This document shows positions 50,501-63,800 of a DNA stretch of 64,000 nt, one piece after another (within the stretch, counting starts at the first letter, position 1; the number at the start of each line of letters is the position of its first letter). The notes beneath the pieces were generated by a model, which was not told the origin of the DNA, ran no database searches, and was given only the letters and a program-made list of their open reading frames with translations. Location of the stretch: contig QNGE01003896.1 of assembly GCA_008508345.1 (NCBI GenBank), forward strand, positions 7,410 through 71,409. Direction: 5' to 3'. The translations under genes and the position numbers were made by a program. The DNA comes from Paragonimus westermani (lineage: Eukaryota; Platyhelminthes; Trematoda; Plagiorchiida; Troglotrematidae).

Positions 50501-50670
50501 TTTAGATGAAAGAACACCACATTAGTATTGCGGCCTGCTACTGAAGGTTTGATTGTCACTATGTATAGAGGACATTCAGCGTACGGTTTAGAAGGACAAC
50601 AGAAAAACTATAATGCAGTTGTAATCGCTTGTATGATTGAATAATTACATGAGCACTTTCTTTGGATATA
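41560..50670. other. Long stretch without a supported gene
   Basis: Nine kilobases with only short frames. The more protein-like are 45469-45771 (-), 47631-47882 (+) and 48797-49126 (+), none with a motif. Possibly introns of a large gene, but no anchor exon is recognised. No RNA gene, LTR or further hammerhead copy seen. Confidence 0.3.
42095..42121. repeat. (TA)n-rich microsatellite
   Basis: An interrupted TA dinucleotide run (ATGTATATATATATATATG pattern). Confidence 0.9.
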
Positions 50671-50678
50671 CTTTACAG

Positions 50679-50821
50679 GGCCATCAAACTCAATCGAGGC
50701 TTCTTTTTCTCCTTGGCTTAGAAATTCGACTAACTGTCTGTTGGATAACTCGCGAAAATCTCCAAAGCGAACAACCTGTGAATCTTTATGTACATACGCG
50801 TATTAATGAGACTCGAGCCGG
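50679..50821 (+). other. Candidate internal exon A
   Basis: A TTTACAG acceptor and GTGAGT donor bound 143 nt, open in one frame (GHQTQSRLLFLLGLEIRLTV at the start). It ends in phase 2. No family match. The bounding splice signals are good, but alone they occur by chance. Confidence 0.35.
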
Positions 50822-51583
50822 GTGAGTTGATATTCATCGACTTCAGTTTTAAAGCAAACTTAGAAACCCTCTGGGTAATTTGTGCTTTGTCCAAAACTTT
50901 GAGATATGCGATACAGATTTAAACCAATTTGACATTTCTACTTCTGATAATCTTGTTCCTTCAGGTACTGATTTCAATGACTGGTAATTCCGGTCTATGA
51001 ACTTGCTGTATGCTTCCATTACTGTTACAGTTATATAAGTGTCAATCTCACAGCATTCTAATCAGTAAAACTACTGCGTTGGTATCAGTGTTAGTGTCAA
51101 TAAGCAATGTGATGTGATCGTCTAGCCCAGTTACAATACCGTTTTAAGGTAGTCTTTTAGTCCTTAGTTGACAACACTGTTCAACTACGTCTTGATTGTA
51201 CACAATCTGCAAACCTTCTTATCTTAGGTCCAGTATACTAACAGACGATTATTGTAATGATTCTCACAGCATAGACCATACGCAGTATATAGGTGGTTAG
51301 AACGATTTTAACAAATTACAACATTCATGTGAAAATTAATCCATGAAGTTGATGTAGTTCACATTAGAAGTACAACAGAATGGACTTCGAAGGTACCGGG
51401 ATTTTTGAATATATAATCTTTTCAGGCTGTCTTCAAATTGCAAGCACAAACTGATATGTGAGTTCACCAACGTTGAAAACCAAAACGGAAGATCACATCG
51501 CGAGGAAAATTGTGTGCTGTTGAAAAACGTTTCACACATTTTTGAAATGACACTTCAAATACCTTGTACTTAATATATTGCAG

Positions 51584-51765
51584 ACCACTATGGATGTTTG
51601 GTGCTTGCTGAGTGTGATACAACCATCTGGTATGGAGATAGTTTAAATTTAAGTCCTAACTGTACTAACCAGAACAGCGACGTTATTGCCGAATTTCGAT
51701 TTTATAAACAATACTTTACAGCCTCAAAGATGCAGTTAGGCCACCGCGTTAATAGATGGATGCGT
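51584..51765 (+). other. Candidate internal exon B
   Basis: A pyrimidine-poor ATTGCAG acceptor and GTAAGT donor bound 182 nt open in one frame. It contains CLVLAECDTTIWYGDSLN and two sequons in SPNCTNQNS. It ends in phase 0, which fits candidate exon C. Residues suggest an extracellular segment. Function unknown. Confidence 0.38.
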
Positions 51766-51948
51766 GTAAGTTTCATTATTGCTGTTCATTTTAGTGTCGC
51801 TGTGGATCAACTATTTTGGAAGCGTTTGACAAAAGTACAGTGAACAGAAAACATATGAATCTGATCTACTGACGATCCATTGTCTGGAACCAGTAAAGAT
51901 CTCTGTACCACAATAAACTGTGGAAGCATGACATTCGGTACGGGCTAG

Positions 51949-52083
51949 ATGCAGTTGCACGTACAAACTCAACAGTTTGTTCACAAACTAGCCAAAGAAC
52001 GCATATCTTCAGTTTTCTTCTGCAACATGAAATTTTACTTCGAGACCCACAAAAGTGTTTTGGCACACAACTGCGCCTATAAG
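51949..52083 (+). other. Candidate internal exon C
   Basis: Forty-five codons from a CTAG acceptor (poor pyrimidine tract) to an AAG/GTAAAA donor, in phase 0 and in frame with candidate exon B. Contains FVHKLAKERISSVFFCNM. No family recognised. Confidence 0.3.
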
Positions 52084-52089
52084 GTAAAA

Positions 52090-53820
52090 ATGCATGAAAA
52101 ACGAGTAATTAATCCGTTTATCGATCATTATCTTCCAAGAAACCTCCACGGAAACAGCATGAACCAGATGGAATGGCTTAATTTGACCGGAAAGATGATG
52201 GCCCATAATATAGACTTCTTCATTAGATAATTGGAAATATATCCAGTAATCTTTGAGATAATTGCAACCAATTTGGTGTTTAAATGGAGCAAAATATTAA
52301 GCAACGGTTCTGGCATTAATCAAACGACTGGATTATTTGGGCGACTTTCAGTGAATGAAGGAATCAGGAAAATTAGCAAGACATTAAGAAGGCAAGCTAA
52401 GTTTTAGATCTGGAAACACACCCTGGCATACTTGAAGAAGTGTGTGGTACAACTGAATGCTGATACGCGTCTGCCTACACACCAGTCATCAGATTAACCA
52501 TTGGCATCAGCAACTGTTGACTAGTACGTCCTGCCTAAGTCTTAGCACTTAGTTGTATAAGTGGCAGATACCTCTTGTTTTCATATGCCGATACAGTTTC
52601 ATTGAATCTTACAGTTCTACTCTATGCTCACAGAAGTCCCATTGGTTTGTCCAGCACTGTTTTAGTTGCAGTGATAAAAGGTGTCTAACGAAAACCACAA
52701 CTGTATATCTCTGTCGCATTTCAATTTTCACCTGCGACCGATGCTTTCAAGTTCGCAACTGTCTAGTACGTTTTTCACAAATAGCTATGGGTGAACAACT
52801 TTGTTCAGCCATAGCTTGTAAACACAGAGCAGCATGCAAATATTGGGAGGATATACGTGGCCTACTCAACGTTTTGTAGCAGACTCACCACTGCTCTCAA
52901 GGGACATAATTCTAGAACATGTAAAATCACTTTATTCGAGAAAGAGAGCGTTAAATGGTGTATATAGATAATTGCTTTTAACTGGAGATGTTAAAGATAA
53001 TCTTTGCAAATAAGACAAAAACAGCCAAAACAAAAATTCACTCCGGGAAACCTTGAAAAGTTCCTCATTTCAATCTTAAAAACCCGTTATATTTTGAGGC
53101 CTTTCAGTGACGATTATATACCGGATGAGTTACTGGTTGTTATGCTGTCTTTCAGTGAAGATTCTTGCATTGAGTATACAATCAATGTATTGATACCCAC
53201 CGTTCTCGTAAGTTTTCCCATTGAATGGAAGTTTCAGCCAAGGTAACCGGGCGTCATTTATCATTGGTTGTCACTGGTGTTTTTGGTTTGAGTGATTCCT
53301 TTGATCAGATAATGTATAGCCACGGAAATACATGGAACCTTAATGGATCCATTAACATTCCGTCCACTAAGACGATAGTTTTTTGATCAGCTTAAATCTT
53401 AATGCACGTAAGTAACATACGATTACTAATTCTGCGGACTGTTCAAAACCAACGTAGGTTTTTGATCCTTACATGAAGACTGAATAGTTTTTAGTCACCA
53501 ACGCTTCCCTGAAACAGAAACGTGTCCACTATTTTCTTCACCATGGACATTCGAAATCATGCATTCATGTCCAATAAAAGGGGCATCGCAAGTTTGTCTA
53601 ATTGCGTGATGTTAAGTAGCACAGCTGAAGTTCTCGAATTTTATGCGTCATAGTGGATTAACAGCTTGCACAAAAGAATTAATAACGCTGAATTATTCCA
53701 CCATCATGATATCAATAGAAAATTATTTGGTTTTTGAAAGTTAGCTGAGAAATCCAACAACTTTATTTTCACCTGCAAATTGATAATTTCCTGTACAAGC
53801 CACACAAATTAATAAAAGAA
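52090..53820. other. No supported gene
   Basis: Open frames at 52553-52879 and 53004-53246 (+) lie on the strand of candidate exons A-C and could hold further exons, but no motif or phased splice pair anchors them. Confidence 0.3.
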
Positions 53821-53826
53821 TTGCAG

Positions 53827-54056
53827 GGATATGGAAAATTTTGAAAGGATTATCAACCACACTTGATTACAACCCTCATATTTGTGTGACCTCATCAACC
53901 AACCCATTTGGAAAGAAAGAACCATATTCAATGTTCCCTCCCACCGCAGCTAATCACAAGTGTACATCATCACCTCGACCGAATTCACACTACGGTCGTC
54001 ATACTTTTGAGACTAGTGTTTTGAACACAGCGTCAATAGTTTTAAAGAGTAGCTGA
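53827..54056 (+). other. Candidate terminal exon
   Basis: A TTGCAG acceptor is followed by 76 open codons ending in a stop (IVLKSS). The segment is hydrophilic and rich in Ser, Thr and Pro, like a cytoplasmic tail. It could close the gene suggested by exons A-C, but linkage is not shown. Confidence 0.28.
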
Positions 54057-54059
54057 GCA

Positions 54060-55890
54060 CTCCCATCTAGACTCTCAATCTCAAACTTTTGTAAGTAGTG
54101 CTCATTTTAAAGGCAAAACACACAGAATCACGTCATTTATTTCGTGCGCGTGTTCACGACAGCCCAGTTAGGCTGAAGTTACTGCCTCAAATGAACCAGC
54201 CGAATGTGACAAATTATTTAAACAAGTTCGATTTGTGGTTAGCATGCTAGCTTCACAAACGCGGAAACCGAAATGTAGCTTTTGGTCTAGACAATGGTAT
54301 ACAATATTGACAGGTTCTAATAGGAACTCATCTAGTGTCTGATGCTTTTTTAACTGTGAAAGCTGACAGACGGAATGTGATGAATGCGATCTAACATCGG
54401 TAGTGTTTACTTTGGAAACCTCACAAATTAGAATGATTTTTAAACCGGATTTAAAGCAGATGACCATCGTTTTCCATCTAGAGCCTTATTCTTCATACAA
54501 TAATTGAGTGTAACACTTTTTTAAAGACCTGGATCCTACCTCCCATGTTAGATTAAGTTGTTGAAACACCACAGTAGTTTTGTATGTCACACTGCCGTGT
54601 TAATGGGTGGTGTGGCATGGAGTGGAAGGAACAACACAGGAACTGAGAGTAAATGTGATATTCAACATCCGGAATAGAGAAACCAGTTAGTTCTATAAGA
54701 TTGACACGAGATGTGACAACACGCCGGGTGTACAATATAAGGGAAAAGGTTACTACCATATGTTTTCACACATTCTTCTATGGAAGCTTAGGTTTAAAAA
54801 TTTGTTAGGTTATGGTTCCATAGTAGGGATACAGTCTGAATACCCGCACGTGTAAACAGGGCATTGTTTTTGTGCTGACGCCATGCACTTTATTTGTTTA
54901 AATCTGTTGACGTCGCATCAGATTATTTGTACCAATGGAAAATTTTCTCGTCGTTTTACTACAGTTTTGTGGCCAGTGTTGCTGATAAATTGAACGGATA
55001 ACATGACAGCTTACGAAAACTCTACGGAACTTGTTCTTTACAACTGATTCTAGTTTTATTCAAATAGCCTTGCTAAATTCGGTCATCTATATGACCTGTC
55101 CTAATTATCAAATCTGAGAAGAGTACTAAGTATTTCAGCTCGTCAAATACTGTAAACTTTTCATCATTTGGGTAGTCTGGCACCTCTCACACACGGCAAT
55201 TATTGTATTAAACTGAATATAATTGTCTCCCTTGTGAGTTCGTGGCATCACTATTGCCAATGGATAGTCGCTGAGTTCGGTATACAGCCGAACAGCTATG
55301 GTATGACAATTGTTTCCTCATTGATAAACTATGTTGATCTTTGAGATTAATCTGCAGCAGAAATCGACGGTAAAATAAGACAACTTTAGAATCCAAAGCA
55401 ATGTCATGATGCCTCATGGATTACGTTAAGATTGAGTTCAGCAGCCATGTGGTACAGCACATATCGCAACCTTTTTCACATAAGTTGTTTTCTTATTCTG
55501 TTAATACAGAGGATTCCGCACCTACAAAGATGTGGGCAGATGACGTGTGGCTCTCGTAAACAAAAGCAGTTGCTGCCTACCTAGATGTGCCGGGTTAGAG
55601 TCGACTATTTAAACGACCTGGTTAGTTGGGGGCTACTCCCTGTTATCCATGTTAATCCTATTAAAAGAGCAGATTGGAGATAATCAACCTTCTACAATTT
55701 TCCAGCTTATTGACACCCTTTGAATTTTTGTTCGACAGCGTTGCTTCTAGTGACATCCAAAGTAATTGACAGTTTGTGGGCGAGTTTTAATGTGTAAAAG
55801 AAGGGGAAAAGCTACAGGACGTATTAAAATGCATAAACTCGTAGTCCATAAAAGACATCTCATGATTCAGTGACAGCAAATAAAAACTTT
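54060..55890. other. No supported gene
   Basis: Short frames only, no motifs. No repeat recognised. Confidence 0.3.
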
Positions 55891-55891
55891 G

Positions 55892-55990
55892 TTTTCAAGT
55901 TGACCAACACTCACATTTGATCGCAGTGTTNTGAGCGTTGGTCAACTTGAAAATAAAACCAAATCCCCGACTACTCATCAGTAAAAAAAA
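55892..55990. repeat. Fold-back of hammerhead-retroposon 3' ends, with an N
   Basis: The left part (55892-55930) is the retroposon 3' region in antisense. After one undetermined base at 55931, the right part (55932-55989) is the 3' region in sense, ending CTACTCATCAGTAAAAAAAAA. The arms pair over TTTTCAAGTTGACCAAC. The A-run after the tail looks like a retroposon poly-A end. Head and ribozyme are missing from both halves. Confidence 0.75.
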
Positions 55991-55994
55991 ACTT

Positions 55995-58900
55995 TGTGCA
56001 CTGACTACCAAAGTTTTGCTCATTACTAATCTGATGATATACACTACTGGTGTAAGTTTAGGAACTTTAACCACATATGAGCTAAGTCTGTAAACAAATT
56101 GTACAACCACGACTTAAGGGTAAGAACGACTGTGTCACTTCGGGAAAATCGTAAAACCCTCTAGTTTGAATTCTACCCGACTGCATACTACCTTATAATC
56201 TGTCCACTCCCAAAAATAGGCACACAAGTCTGTTAGCCTGAAATAAATTCAAACAAGTGTTTGCCTTTATGGATATGGAAACAGCAATAACGCAAACACT
56301 GGTGTTGTCGTTGCCTGTCCAGTGCCAAGCAAAAATGACTGGGAATATGTGTATGACTAGTTCAATGAGATGAGGAAACAGGGTAGCAAATGGGATGGAA
56401 AACAATGCTCGACTGTTAGGTCTATGAGAACTTAATATCTTGTATATAGTCGATTTTGTACATACAGTTCTGAGCTGAAACGACTAATTGCAGTCTTTGA
56501 AAACCTTGTTAGTTGGGTCAGTGGAAACTGTGTGCGGTTGCAGATAGACCAAAAAATTAGCTCAGTAACCAGTGTATCACATCGACCCTAGAGAAGTCCA
56601 CATTGCGCAGGACGGTCCCTTCCAACTAGACAGGGTTGAACGCCAGGTAGTCAATCGGCAAAACACACGAACAAAGAACGGTCTCCGTCTTGAAACAACC
56701 TATAAACTTATGCACTTACGGCGTTGTTTATTAACTGACAGAAATATTCATCGATTAGAACACTTTTCAATGTTCCTTACACTCGGATTGTATCCAGTAA
56801 GCCAACCACCTGCGCATTGGGACGCATCGAATTGGTGACAGGTCGTTACAAAATTGGCCACGTAGCAGTCTGTCGAATTCATGTTCAACTCGTGTGTTGT
56901 GGCGTAATAATTCGACAAAACAACTCAGCCGTGTTCATTTTTCAACCCGAACGCCACAGAGGAAGTGTTTGATCTGGATTTTAGTCAGATGTGTTTAAAA
57001 ATCGCTCCGATGTAAAAAAAATCTATGTGGACGGTTACGTGAGTTTTGGAAGCCAAACGCACAAATTTCGTAGTTTTGCTATCTGGAACTTCGTCCTGAA
57101 AGTTTTGGATGCTGCAAAATTGAGATTTGCATAAGTCATACTGCAAATCCAAGTAATGACTGCAGGTATCCTTGTGTGTCTATTTGGCGGGATAGACAAC
57201 AAGACTAGTCAAGTCGTCTGCCGAAGGTAAACGCGTAATGAGTACCATCTCCGAAGTGTTTAACCTGCGATGCTAAAAACGTTTCGAACTAGTTTCATTT
57301 AACCGTACGATTGGTGTAGGACTTTAACCATGAACTGTTGCATCCAATGAAGAGATGTAGGATGGTTGGGTCGGTCTAAACACTGTTAGTGTCAATGAAA
57401 TCAGAAAATTTCTCGAAACGTCTGTCGAAAAACGAGGTTAGTAACTGCGTACACGAGTGAAACTCGCCACAAAAGATGGGATTACTTGGACATGCAGTTA
57501 GATAAACACTACAACCAGCATTGTATTCTGTAAACGGAAACATTTCTAACGATACGGTGAAAACACTCGTACAATGAAGGTTTCATCAGAATTATAAAGT
57601 TACCAATAAACGTAGAACACGATGAGTGAATTTTTTAATGATTTCGTTCTCTTGCAGTACCAGGTTAGTCAGTTCGTGAAATTAGTAACTAAGTAGTTTG
57701 CTATGGTGACCAGCGTCCATTGGAAATTTTTGCACACATCTTGCCAACTTACCAGTCCGGTCTAAATGTGATTTTTCTTGGCCCTAACCACACGGTTTGG
57801 AACTTGCTGAGTCCAATCACATGGTGCTTCCTCGTTGAGTTGGGGTTCATTATCTTTAATGATAAATTTACTCTTTACAGTAGTTTCATAAAATACTACC
57901 GCGGAAATTAAACTGTAGGAAGTGGTACTTCCGAAATATGCGAAACGGATTTTCACACTGGCAATGGTAATATGTGTGTTAGTTTCCCAAGGAGACTTCA
58001 ACTCTGATGAAACCTTACAATAGCGCACCTTTCATTCCGGTATAACTCTTTGCTTGGACACGCATAGTGTAAACCCCATTTCATTGGGTTCATCTGCTGA
58101 TCATTCTGTACCCCAGCAACTCTTTGATTCAATTAACACTCAAATTACTGTTGACTGCTTTGAGTCTGAAAAGTGCTTCAAGTAACAGATTGATTTAACA
58201 AGACTTGCACATATTATCTGTGTTTATACTGTGCTGCCTGTGAAAAGCAGTCCGATTAAGCAGTAAATTTATTTGCAACACCTTGGCTTTCTTGGGAAAC
58301 TTTCTTTTTGACAGTTTAGAAAGTAATCCAGCTTATCAGCTAAAGTGCCCGTGGAGCATTTCGTATATCTCTGCTAGAAAACAACACACTACAACTGCGC
58401 AGTGACTATTTAAAACAGAGATACACACTACTGACCAACAAAGTTCGAATAGAGCGCTTTTCTCGAAGAGCATTGCTAAAATGTGTGTTCTTTTGTAAGA
58501 ACACTTTAAATATGGTTTTTTATTTGTATGTATCTTGTTCAACTTAAATGACATGACCGTGTAGCACAACACACAATGGTAAACGATGTTCTGCTACTTC
58601 GTATGTCCCCGAAATAGTCTACCCATATTACAGTGATCTGCCGTACCACCTATAATGTCAGTGTTTTACTGAATCTTCACTAAACAAAATTGTAACTTCG
58701 CAGATGCTGCTGTTCACAAATATTACTGTATTACTGCATTATGACGGTCAGTTCAACAAACATTTTGAATGAAATACACTGTTTGTTTTAACTTCTCGAT
58801 CTAACTAACTTTGTCATGTCATACTCACTATTTTTAATACTAATGGTCTAGTCTATTTGTCCCCTTGGCTGGCGGTTTCGATCTCGTTCACCAAGGTTTA

Positions 58901-60690
58901 TACTCTCTTATTTTGAAGATAAATGCATACGATGAATTTGATTTAGAAATGAAGTACCTCTCATTTAATACTGTGGCAGATTTATAGAGAAAACTTGAAT
59001 AAGCATTGACTTCCGAGATTTCAGCACCAGGGGCACTCTAGTTTGATTAATAGTTCTAGACTATCCACTGATGTTCGAATTGCCTTATGAGATGCCGATT
59101 TTTCTATTTAAATACTGACTTCGTGAGTAAGCAATCTGCAATTGTGGTTCAGATGTCCATACCTCCCTCCTCCGGATAGGTAATGGCTGACCGCGTTCAT
59201 TCATAATTAACGAATGCAGCAAGCAACGAACGATAATATACCAGTTACAGTGGCTATTATATCCAGACAACAGTGGTTTCTTCGAGACACATAAGCCAGG
59301 TTAGTGACCTTTAATGTATGACCCGCTACATGACAGCGAAAACTGGACTAGGCCAGATACAACAATTCATCTGAACTGGTGTCGATCGGCTGGGTTAGTA
59401 ACCTGATATTTGCTTTGTTAATTATTCAGGACATCGGTTAGTTGATTGGTGGTTGAACAAACAGCCTGGATCCTCTGGTGCATATGGAAAAATAAATCTT
59501 TCTGTAGCACAGAGTTATCTGCAGAAAATTCCCGTTTTGACTGTTTGCCACACAGCATTTTGACAAACTCTGTTGGTGTGGTACTCACTCAAACATGGAT
59601 TATATGCGATCCAGCACATATGTCTAGTATCTTTACAATGATTGTCTCATCATCTGCAAAGTGTGTGTGTGTGTGCTGAGATGAACAGTCAGCGTACACA
59701 AGTCTTGTGGATATGCGAACTTAGTTGTCATTTCAGAGTAATAGTCGGTTTGGTTTGCCTGGTACTGTAAGTTTGTATGGGTCTAAAACTGACGAAATGC
59801 ATCTGATTACATGATGAAGCATAGACTGTTAAAATAAACCCGGGAACGTGAACATAAGCCTAATATCAGAACCCCTGACGGTGGATTGCTCGCCCCTACT
59901 TCTGCCGTCGCGGATCGATTTATCAGGGCATCCAAAAATTGTGTTGTAATATGCTGACATTTTTTCCATTCTCATCATTTGTACAGAATGACTGTTAAGT
60001 AAGGGAGGTCGATAGGTTAAACATTACTAATTGCATGTAGGTAACACCAGTCGCGTCCGTATCGTTTGAGCACATCTAGCCGGATGGTACTTTTTGGTGT
60101 TCAGAGTGTGCAACAGTGAGCTAGACGAATTGATGGGATCAATCAGGTAACACGAATGCGCATTTTACTCTGCAATGGTAGACCACGGTTCATTTTACCG
60201 GAGATGAGTTACGTTTTAGTGCGGCGTCACCACCACTAACTCTTTGGACAGGTGTTAAACCATCTGCGGTTAGAAACTGTGTCCGTGCTCCCCAATATAA
60301 GTGTCACCGCAAGTGGATGTGATAAGGTGAAATACTATCGGCACTGTAAAGGAGAAGTCCTCAGGTGGATAGTGACAACCGCAAACCGGAGACAGGAAAA
60401 GCTTGTCTAAAACATATCTTATTTGTTACTAAGCAATGACCAGATGGATAGGCAGTTAATTATATATCAAGAAGAGTATTTTCAATGATATGATTTTCAT
60501 CAAGTTGACGCCAAAACCAGTTTTTTATGCTCCTTAAGCCTGAAAAAATTTAGAGAATTCCTCTCAGTCCACGTCTGGAAACAGCTTTGGACCCGACATA
60601 CTGAGACCAGCTGTATGTCACTGCCAAAATTTTTTATGGCCACTGGGTGGATCATTCGAAAGATAAAACATGTCCTACGGAAACAACTTT
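55995..60690. other. No supported gene
   Basis: Frames at 56572-56838 and 57720-57911 (+) are the longest and have acceptor-like sites (ACCAG) near their starts, but no recognised family. A (GT)n tract lies at 59661-59675. Otherwise unremarkable. Confidence 0.3.
59661..59675. repeat. (GT)n microsatellite
   Basis: About seven GT dinucleotides. Confidence 0.9.
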
Positions 60691-60695
60691 GCAGT

Positions 60696-60865
60696 CCTTG
60701 ATAAACAGATTGGGAATAACACAACGTTACGAGCAAGTTGTAATACTCTACGTTTAAACCACCTCGGATGGCCTTCCTCAGGAGTGTTGTAATCGAGGTG
60801 GTTGAAACTTAGGGTATTACAACTTGCTCGTAACGTTGTGTTATTCCCAATCTGTTTATCAATAA
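60696..60865. repeat. Near-perfect inverted repeat with about 69-nt arms
   Basis: TTGATAAACAGATTGGGAAT begins the left arm near 60697. The right arm is its reverse complement ending near 60862, with three or four mismatches over about 69 nt. The loop of about 27 nt reads GATGGCCTTCCTCAGGAGTG and on. On the minus strand the left half shows CTGAGGA, then CCATC/GGTGG pairing, then TAAAC, which faintly recalls a decayed hammerhead core. Each arm looks like one end of the same unknown repeat in opposite orientation. Confidence 0.8.
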
Positions 60866-60869
60866 CATG

Positions 60870-63800
60870 TTAAACAAGACGCCCAAACTATTCAACTTCA
60901 TTCGTACTAAATTTGGTGCGGACATCTTACAACTTTGCAGTCCACCTATTCGTTTGGAAATTCACCCATGAAACACACATTGCGATGTAGTCAAATTATA
61001 AATTACACAGTAGATTGAAAATACATTGCACAAATTAACAACGACATTTCCGGTTACAGAAGCGAGTGTAAAATGCACGGAACTCAAAGTAAAAGACTGC
61101 CCCACCGTTTTCTTCAAATCCCAAAAATTCTTTCAAACATACTGTGGAAATGACCGATCTGTTTCAATGTATGGTTTATACTTTTGATATACCGACTAAC
61201 CGCTGGAGGGTGTTGAATTTTTCTGCGTAGGGCTGTTGTTCTTGGGCTCACATTCTGCGCACAGTTGTCGATAAATCCAAATCTGCTCCGACAGACTCAA
61301 ACCATGTTTTGTTTACGTATATATATGTATGTATATTGGAACAAGTGCAGCAATCAGCTTAGCTGAAAAATGTTAGTCTCCGTTGAAAAACAGTTTTACT
61401 TTCTATTTTTATCTTAGCCAAAATTAGAGAGGTATTGTTAAATTTGTCTACGGAAATATCACATCAATTCATTAATTCGTAAACGAGTTAGACAGTTTAA
61501 ATCACAGTCTCACTTGCGATTGACTCTAACAGTTTATCTTAGACTCATTTAAATGCGAAGACAATGCAGTCTAAAATTCTGAAGAAATTAACTACTCAGA
61601 ATGTTTTTTCAGAACGAACGTGAATCATTGTTATCAATCCACCCACATTTTTCTTCGGAAAGTATTCACAGGTTTCTCATCCATCAGGGACTAAACCAAT
61701 AACAGTTGCAATTTTCAGATAGCAAGAACCTGCTCAAACATAAGTTTACCGATTTGACAAACATTACGCATTTTTGTAACCCTGGACAAATTTTTAGTTC
61801 ATGTGTAACTCTGTAAAGTGAAATGTGGAACACAAAGAGGGTTTTCATGGGAAAGCATTTGTTAACACCGTCAAGCAACACTTTATAAACAGAGAGCATA
61901 AAATTGTGACAATTCGACAGCCACAAGCAGTCACTAAATGTTGTTCCAACAGCTTGCATCACACAAAATACGCGGATTTGTCTTCACTGTATATTAGGCA
62001 GCACAGTTAATGTCAAAGGCAGTTTTTCACCCAATTGACAATCAAGAATGTGATCACACTGAACGTCAGTCACACTAACTCCCTTCATTTGGATTCTATT
62101 AAAGTAGTTGGAGAGAACAAGTAAAAAATCTTCATCAATACTCTTTTTTGTTAGACTTCCGTCCCAGTAGCATATTTTCGTTTCAGAATTGAAAGCCATA
62201 TATTGGAATCCATTCAGTTTGCGTCAGCATGTTGAACACTGTATAGTTGACTTCATATTACGCCTGACATCAAAACCACATTTGAGTGCTCAGTCACTAT
62301 GGGGATTTATACGCGATCGGACCGACACTAATCACATTAACTATTTTGCTAGTTCCAATTAATTAATGGGCAATAAAGGGATGCTAGTCTTGCTGATCTG
62401 ACCGATTTTGTGGAACCCACTAAGCAGTATTTGTGCTTCTAATATGTGGTAAAAACCTTGAAGAGTTAGCAGTTCAATGAAAAAAGACCAGATGGCTGCA
62501 ATGGAGTTGAAATCCACCTTAGGATGGAAGTGGGCGTCACCAATGAGTGTGTGTGTATGGGGGGGGGTAAGAACTCAATCCTGCTGTTTTCATCTTCGAC
62601 CCTTCTTAATAAATACAGCAGCATGATGAAAGTGAGTATGACTCCACTCGTCACAAACAAATTCACACTAGTTTTCCTTATGTCTGTCTTGATGTTTTTG
62701 ATTAATCTTATGATAACGCCACACTCAGCCAGTTGAATCCATATCATAAATTCAATGGGAACGTCCGTTACTATTGGTTACGCGTCGCTCGCGCAATATA
62801 GTTTGTCAAATCAGACAGGTTTAATTGAGTAAATGTCTCATAAATTATCGTAACGGCAGGTACGGTCGTTCCATTCTTATGACAGTAAGAAAATAATGAA
62901 CATGCATGTGTATCTAACTCTTATGTTTTGGTGGTGCGTGCAATAAGTGGTTTGGTATCCATGAAGCCTACTTAATTATTTTTGTGGTATTCGTCACAGC
63001 TATTTAACACTTTTCAAACATGATTCGCACAAGCATGAGCGTGCTGACGATAGTAAAAAGTTCGAAACGATAATCTGATTTTGGGTCTGTACATTTTGAA
63101 CTTACACTCGCAAATTTTAAAACTGGATAACAGAAACTTATATTTGAAGTTCGGTATTTCATAGTATAATGGTCATAAACAGCCACAAAGTCAGGCACAG
63201 TTCAAGTAAAATTCAAATTAACGCTTGTTACATTTGAATCTTTTATGGCGTCAAGACGTTCGAAGGTTATTAGAATTAGCGACTCTGTCTCAACTGTTGC
63301 GATTGAACAAGTAGCTACATCACGTTATTTTTCTGTGATTGAACTATTTCATTATCATTGTATCATATTTTTTCCTTTTAGTGTTATTTCTACCGCTGTG
63401 ACGTCTGATTAGAAATATTTCATTAATGGAAATTCTTGCATTCGGATGGACTAGACCAACAGACAGAAACAACACATCTTTGAGCGCAAAGTAATCTGCC
63501 GTGTTTTGTTACTGAATCAAGTTGGTAAGGCAAGCTAAATCTGAACAGTAGTTTTAATGGATTTCAATGTGATTTATATACAAAGTCTTCTCGGGTCAGT
63601 TAGTTCATACTACATGGTGAAGTGGGTAACTAACTTGGGCTAGATGAGAAAGCTTTGTGCTTCTAACGGGGCTTCGCAATTGTTGCATCTGTGCAGACAT
63701 TTTTTCTGCTGCCAATTTAAGTCGAGGCAATTTCCGAATGTTTGCAGTTACGTCAGCTCTAACTGAACACGTTTGCAGCAGGAATTACTTAGTCGTGTTG

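Noticed and set aside
62466..62747. Minus-strand frame with a hydrophobic segment, considered as a membrane protein exon
   Set aside because: The opposite strand is open and hydrophobic as well, and no phased splice sites were found; low-complexity composition explains it.
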